Source: Chelonoidis abingdonii
Taxonomy: Eukaryota; Chordata; Testudines; Testudinidae
Reading direction: 5' to 3'
Assembly: GCF_003597395.2 (NCBI RefSeq)
Contig: NC_133770.1
Location: forward strand, 198,423,737-198,487,736
DNA length: 64,000 nucleotides
Shown here piece by piece: positions 59,134 through 64,000 of this stretch (position 1 is the stretch's first letter; the number at the start of each line of letters is the position of its first letter). A program made the position numbers and the translations under genes. Below the pieces are notes generated by a model, which saw nothing but the letters and a program-made list of their open reading frames with translations, had not been told where the DNA came from and ran no database searches.

Positions 59134-59490
59134 CCAAGGGGAGGGAGACATATCCTTCTGGGCTAGAGTTCAGCACCTAACTCCCTGTGGAGGCAAAGCT
59201 TAGGCCACACCCATCTCATCAGGATTTCCTTCTGGCTAGTTTAAGTGGCTCCCTGCTGTAGATGCTGGCTGTTATGAATCCTTTTTTAGGCACCTCCTTA
59301 CACATTCTAGTGGGATTCTGGGCCCTAACTAGGAGATGTGGATTTCACTAAGTGGCTGGGGGCTTAAACGTTAGGCATTGCAGCACTAAGTGCAAATCTC
59401 ATTTATAAATCTCACCTGTGGAATTCAAGTCAAGCATGTACTTTGCTGAATAGGAATTGGCTTAAGCACATGCTTAAATGTAAGATTGGG
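59134..59490 (+). repeat. Older dispersed repeat, right part
   Basis: It begins immediately after the CR1 3' end and includes CTTAGGCCACACCCATCTCA, GTTTAAGTGGCTCCCTGC and GGGATTCTGGGCCCTAACTA, ending near AAGCACATGCTTAAATGTAAG. I link it to 56601-57225 as one interrupted element by position and related terminal words; a search would confirm. Confidence 0.4.
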
Positions 59491-59747
59491 ATCCTAATTT
59501 CTGCAAAGAAACTGTAATAGGGTAAGTAACGTGGTACCAATGTTACATTTTGTAATTAAAATAAAATGATCTCAGGTGTTTAACCTACACTGTAAATAGA
59601 CCAGAAGAAGGGGATACCGAACCCAACTGAGCATTACAGTATTCCCCAAATACTATGTGTATACTTCAGGGCATGGGAAACATGTTTCTTCCCCCTCCCC
59701 ATGAAAATGTCCAATAAGGCACATTAGATCTCAGATAAGTGGCTGAG
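59491..59747. other. Non-coding sequence
   Basis: No feature recognised. Confidence 0.4.
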
Positions 59748-60629
59748 TGTCATAAACAGATAATTAAGGGTTAATGTCTGTCTTACCTGTAAAGGGTTAA
59801 CAAACAGTGAACCTGGAACACCTGACAAGAGGATCAATCAGGAGACAAGATACTTGAAAATCTCGGTGGAGGGAAGCCTTTGTTTTGGGCTGTTTCGTGG
59901 GGTTTTTGTTCTCTCTGGGTTCTGAGAGGGACCAGACATATAAGCAGATATCTCCAAATTTCTGAAACAGTCTCTTCTGTTCAATTTAGTAAGTACCAAT
60001 TAGGAAGGTGGTTTAGTCTTTTTGTTTAGTCTTTATTTGCAAATGTGTATTTGCTGGAAGGATTGTATCTCTGTTGCTGCAATTTGTATTTGTGCTAGGG
60101 GGAGGATTTTCTCTAGTGTCTATAAGCTGAAAGACCCTGTAACATTTGTCATCTTGATTTTACAGAGACAATTTTTACTTTTTTCTTTCTTTTTATTAAA
60201 AGGTTTTCTTTTTAAGAACCTGATTGACTTTTGGCTATCTTGTGTAAGACCCAAGGGAAGGGAGTCTGCACTCCCAGGGAATTTGTGGCAGGAAGGAGAG
60301 AATGGGGGGAGGAAAAGCCTGATTTCTCTCATTTTAAGATTCAAGGAGTTTGAATCACAGTGACCTTCCAGGGTAACCCAGGGAGGGGAAGCCTGGGAGA
60401 GGCAACAGTGGGGGAAAGGGTTTACTTTCCTTATGTTAAGATCCAGGGGATCTGGGTCTTGGGGGTCCCCTGGGAAGATTTTGGGGGGACCAGAGTGTAC
60501 CAGGCACTGCAATCCTGGTTGGTGGCAACACTACAAGATCTAAGCTGGTAATTAAGCTTGCGGGGGTTTATGCTGGTACCCCATCTTTTGGACGCTAAGG
60601 TTCAGAGTGGGGGCTCATACCATGAGACA
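59748..60629 (+). mobile_element. Solo LTR, about 880 bp, family shared with 61.05 kb
   Basis: Starts TGTCATAAACAGATAATTAAG and ends ACCATGAGACA, so TG...CA with a partly matching inverted end (TGTCAT/ATGAGACA). ATTAAA at 60195-60200 is a plausible poly(A) signal. The 5' 130 bases match 61054-61183 almost word for word (AAGGGTTAATGT, ACCTGTAAAGGGTTAACAAA, GACCAATCAGGA-type). The 424 bases to the next LTR show no retroelement coding, so this reads as a solo LTR. A target duplication is unclear. Confidence 0.75.
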
Positions 60630-61053
60630 GAGAACCTGGAATTGTGCTTTGCTGCTTATGTATTCCTTAAATTGATCATATTCTGACTCCAAATTTCTGG
60701 TACTCCATACATTTCACTCTTTGTTTTTTGTATTGGAAAAAAAGTAACTATATTTTTGGAGTAAGGCTGGAAACTTTTGTGGCTGCATAGGAGATGGAGA
60801 GCAGGGTGGCTTTTGGCAGCTGGAATGATGTGGGAGATATATATTTTTTTTTAATGGCCAGGAAGCAACAGATCTTTTACTACTCATGATGAGCTGCTTA
60901 TTTTCTTGCTCTTCTCTGAAATTTTGGGAAAAGGTGGGCTTGGATTCCTCCTGCCCTACCCCAGCAATCCTTGACAGCAACAACTTGCCTCACTACCCCC
61001 ATGAGAATATCAATGAAAAGCACAATAGCCTCCATGTTTGTTTCTGAGCAGCC
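60630..61053. other. Unassigned spacer between two LTRs
   Basis: AT-rich, no gag, pol or primer-binding features. It does not look like an element interior, so the two LTRs are more likely separate insertions than one small provirus. Confidence 0.45.
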
Positions 61054-61231
61054 TGTCATAAACAGATAGCTAAGGGTTAATGTTTCTTTTACCTGTAAAG
61101 GGTTAACAAAGGGAACCAAACACCTGACCAGAGGACCAATCAGGAAACCGGATTTTTCAAAGTGAGGGAGGGAACTTCTGGTGTGTGTTGTCTTTGTTCT
61201 GCCAGTTTGTTTTCTCTGGCTATGAGGGAAG

Positions 61232-61262
<31 letters not shown>

Positions 61263-61787
61263 CTATCTCCCAAGCTTCTTTCTTCTACTGTTCCCAAGTT
61301 GTGAGTACAAAGGAAAAGCAATAGGTTTTTATTGTATTTTGTATTTACATGTGTGGAGTTGCTGGAATGTTTAAATTGGATCTCTTTTTGAATAAGGCTG
61401 ATTATTCATATTTTCTTTTAAGCAATAGCCCTGTGTTATGTCATCTTGATGCAGTGATCATGTCATGTGTTTTTTCTTCTTTTTATATACCTTTCTTTTT
61501 AAACTTGTTGGATTTTCTTTTCCTAGTTAAGGCAAGGGGATAGGAATCTCTGTGCCAGGAGTACTGTCTCTCTCAGGGAAAGACTGGGAGGGGGAAGAAG
61601 AAGGAGGGGGAAGGTAAAATCGTCCTCTCTGTTTGTGTTTCAAGGGATTGAAGAGGGAAATTCTAGTATCCCCAGGGTGGAAATCTGGGAGGAAGTAAAG
61701 AGCAGAAAGGGAAGTGGGTTATTTCCTTTGTTGGAGGTCAGGGACTCTGAGTTTTGGGGGTCCCAGGGAAAGGTTTGGGGACGCCAG
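61054..61787 (+). mobile_element. LTR of the same family, 3'-truncated
   Basis: Starts TGTCATAAACAGATAGCTAAG and follows the LTR at 59.75 kb up to GGGGGTCCCAGGGAAAGG and GGGGACGCCAG. The last 110 or so bases of the LTR, including its CA end, are missing, and the sequence changes at about 61787 into retroelement internal DNA lying on the opposite strand. It contains a 32-base poly(T) tract at about 61231-61262. Frames within it are compositional. Confidence 0.7.
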
Positions 61788-63720
61788 TTCTTCCCAGACT
61801 GTGGACTTGGGCTTGGTCCCTCTGGAAGTGATGTAGGTGATGGGGTTGTTTCCATTGCGGTGAACCGCTCTCGCTGGTGCACTGGGGGTATTTCAGGCTC
61901 TGGCTGAGCCTTTCAGTATGGTTGTCTGTTGCTTCTTCAGTTTGGCTCGCTGGCCCTCTGATGTTGGGGTTGAAGATGTGGTTGCAACTGCTGGTGCTGG
62001 TGCTGGTTGCTGTTCCAGTTCCGGTCCTGGGACTGGAGGTGCTGTGGCTGGTTCAGCCGTTGGCATGGGATCCGGGTCCACTACCTCTGTCTGGGTCTCT
62101 AGTAACACAGATGGGTTCCTGTGGACGGCTCCGGCAACAGGAATGGGTCTGACAGCTTGCCTGGTTTGGCTGCGTGTAACCATTCCACACTCTCTTGGCC
62201 GCTTCACCTGGTTGGCCAAGTCTTCCCCTAGTAGCAGTGGGTGGAATAATTGTCATAGACTGCAAAAGTCCACATTCTGACCAGCCTTTGGTACTGGATA
62301 GGCAGTATGCTGTAGGCAGTCTACAGCTGTGACATGAAAGGGTAAATGGTCACATTTGGCCTTTGGGTTGATGAGTTTGGGATCCACGAGGATTGTGATA
62401 GCTGACACTTGTGCCCCGTGCTCTCTCCACGCGTAACCTTCTTTCCGCCCACTCTCAATGTTCCTTCGCTCCAAGGGGATTGAGAGGTATCTGGGCTGGG
62501 GATCTTGGTGTGATGGTGGTGTAATGAGTTGCACCCGGGTGGGGTTTTTGGGCAGTTGGCCTTTATATGTCCAGTTCATTACACTTATAGCATCTTCCAG
62601 CTAACGGGTCCACTGGGTAGAGGTAAGTACTGGAGACTTGGTGAGGTGGAAGGATAGGGTGTCGGGGGTTCCCTTGGGTTGTAGGTGGGTGTTTTGGGTT
62701 GCCCTCTGTTGTAGGGTTTATTGTCGGTGGTGCCCCTGGGTTTTCATTCCCCTTTAAGTAGCTTTCTTGCTTTCTGCTACTTCCATCCATTTGGCTCCAA
62801 TCTCCCCGCCTCGGTGAGATTTTTGGGTTTTCCATCTAGGATGTACCGTGTTATGTCCTGAGGAACACCATCCAAGAACTGCTCCATTTCATGAGGAGGT
62901 GCAGTTCGTCAATGGATTGAACTTGGTTCCTGATATCCAGGCGTCATAATGCTTCCCAACGTAATAGGCGAGTTTGGGAAATGACCATCTGGTTCCACTT
63001 TTGGGTTTGAACCGCGATGGGATGATCCGGGGTTATCCCCATTCTGTATCTGGCCTTGGTTGAAACAGTTTATAACATTCATTTGGTCTCTTTGGCATTT
63101 CAGCCGCACCTCTGCTAAGGTCCACTGAGGTGTGACCTCAGCTTTACCATGTACTGGTCTTCAGAGATGCTGTACCCAATGCGGCTCTTTCAAATTTCTA
63201 AGAAGGTTCGTGCCATCACATGCCTTGTAGTTGGGAAATTTCTTGTGCTGTGGAAAAAATATTGGCGAAGGGTTGTTAGGATTGGTTGGGTTCTGTTGCT
63301 TAGCCTGTTCTAACTCCAGTGCCTGCCGATGGGCTCCCTCTGTTTTTCCATCTCTTGTTGGTTTTTTTCCCTCTGGAGTTCTATCTGTCTTCTGTGGGCT
63401 GACTCTTCTTCTTGTTGTTTTTCTTTGGTAGGCCACCTGTTCTTCTTGTAGTTTTCTTTCGTGAGCTGCATTTTTGGCTTTTGATCTCTTTCATGGGCTT
63501 CTTGTTCAGCTTTAATTAGTTCCATCCGTGTCCTATGTTCATTTTCATTGTCTATGGCTTGTTGCCGTGTCGTTCCTTTTTCAGGCTTTCCTTGGAATTC
63601 ATGGTTTCTGTTTTCTTGTGTTGGGGTGCCTCTGGTGGTTTTTGTCTGAACTGCTGGCTCTCCGTTGTCTCCTGGGTTCTGCCTAGCAATCGTCTTTTTC
63701 TTCTTCTTGCTACTCTTTGA
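61788..63720 (-). pseudogene. Decayed gag-protease region of an LTR retroelement
   Basis: Read leftward on the minus strand: a highly charged lysine/glutamate/glutamine-rich, coiled-coil-like part (63161-63525, for example IELQREKNQQEMEKQREP); a proline-rich part (62600-62835); a zinc-knuckle start RCYKCNEL near 62570, cut by a frameshift after the second cysteine; a retropepsin-like GAQVSAI stretch (about 62398-62420) where the catalytic aspartate is not present (REHGAQ); and, in another frame near 62220, the LLLGEDLA word expected near a retropepsin C-terminus. A proline/alanine-rich tail follows. Several frameshifts and stops; no pol seen. It is an old retroviral or Gypsy-type copy, not functional. 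Confidence 0.7.
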
Positions 63721-64000
63721 TATGTAAATTAACCAAACAACAAGCCACTTTATTTACCTGTGTGTGTTTGCTGGGTACTTGATTCCCAACTGGAATTCTA
63801 TTGCTTAACAATAGACCCTTAATGTCCCTTAATCGTTCCTTGCTTAATATGACAGCCTCCAAAATAGCGAAAAAAAAGATTTCTCTCTGGTTACTTTTAA
63901 ACCCAAACCCTTTCTCTCTGCTAAAAAGCCCTACAGAGAAAAAGAAAAGCAATATTCCTACTGGCTTCTGGATTCTATCTTCCCACGTCGCTGCACCTGT
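63721..64000 (-). other. Probable leader upstream of the gag remnant
   Basis: Lies 5' of gag on the minus strand and would hold the untranslated leader and, beyond the window, the 5' LTR and primer-binding site. No LTR end is visible before 64000. The window edge cuts the element. Confidence 0.35.

Noticed and set aside
61162..61374. Frame with a run of phenylalanines
   Set aside because: Produced by the poly(T) tract within an LTR.
59748..61787. One small provirus bounded by two LTRs
   Set aside because: The 424-bp interval has no retroelement features and the second LTR is truncated; two separate insertions fit better.
1..64000. CRISPR arrays, bacterial operons, or a novel gene system
   Set aside because: No regularly spaced identical repeats, no dense same-strand long frames, no ribosome-binding sites. 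The window is vertebrate repeat-rich DNA.

Overview
Organism. No cellular protein-coding gene, rRNA, tRNA gene or CRISPR array is recognisable in these 64 kb. The DNA is AT-rich vertebrate intergenic or intronic sequence loaded with interspersed repeats. Three CR1 LINE copies, CR1-tailed tRNA-type SINE sequence, CORE/MIR-like SINEs, Penelope-like and L2/L3 LINE relics, hAT-like and Harbinger-like non-autonomous DNA elements and several LTR families together suggest a non-mammalian amniote. From my recollection of these families a turtle is most likely and a crocodilian is the main alternative. That assignment is inference; no database was searched.

Layout. 1-15 kb: mostly featureless AT-rich DNA with an antisense LTR-like promoter block (~1.43-1.83 kb), a LINE endonuclease scrap (~4.84-5.03 kb), a GC-rich repeat (~5.08-5.61 kb), a Penelope-like GIY-YIG remnant (~6.75-7.2 kb), a dispersed repeat (7.2-7.55 kb), a 170-bp segment with a near-identical inverted partner at 19.6 kb, and a 245-bp palindrome at 11.77 kb. 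15.25-17.25 kb: a CR1 that keeps the endonuclease part of ORF2, has lost the reverse transcriptase, and carries a nested hAT-type foldback element with an 8-bp target duplication. 24.1-28.1 kb: LTR-type sequences. 29.9-30.8 kb: the 3' end of a second CR1. 36.2-38.05 kb: a DNA transposon interrupted by a 361-bp solo LTR. 40-45 kb: a TIR element around a tRNA-like core, a hAT-like foldback, and an L2/L3-type LINE relic interrupted by a Harbinger-like MITE. 46-54.7 kb: GC-rich repeats and two copies of one LTR family facing opposite ways. 55-59.5 kb: SINEs and the third CR1, itself carrying two nested SINEs and splitting an older repeat. 59.7-64 kb: two same-strand LTRs of one family, the second running directly into a decayed gag-protease region on the opposite strand.

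How it works together. Nothing here forms a working pathway. The value lies in a readable record of nested insertions: hAT in CR1, SINEs in CR1, Harbinger-like in LINE, LTR in DNA transposon, and CR1 in an older repeat. Several junctions are exact, with target-site duplications. All coding remnants are broken. I do not see a convincing undescribed biological system; the most useful leads are the 170-bp inverted pair, the head-on LTR/gag junction, the 30-bp duplication around a SINE, and the GC-rich block at 53.7-54.7 kb.
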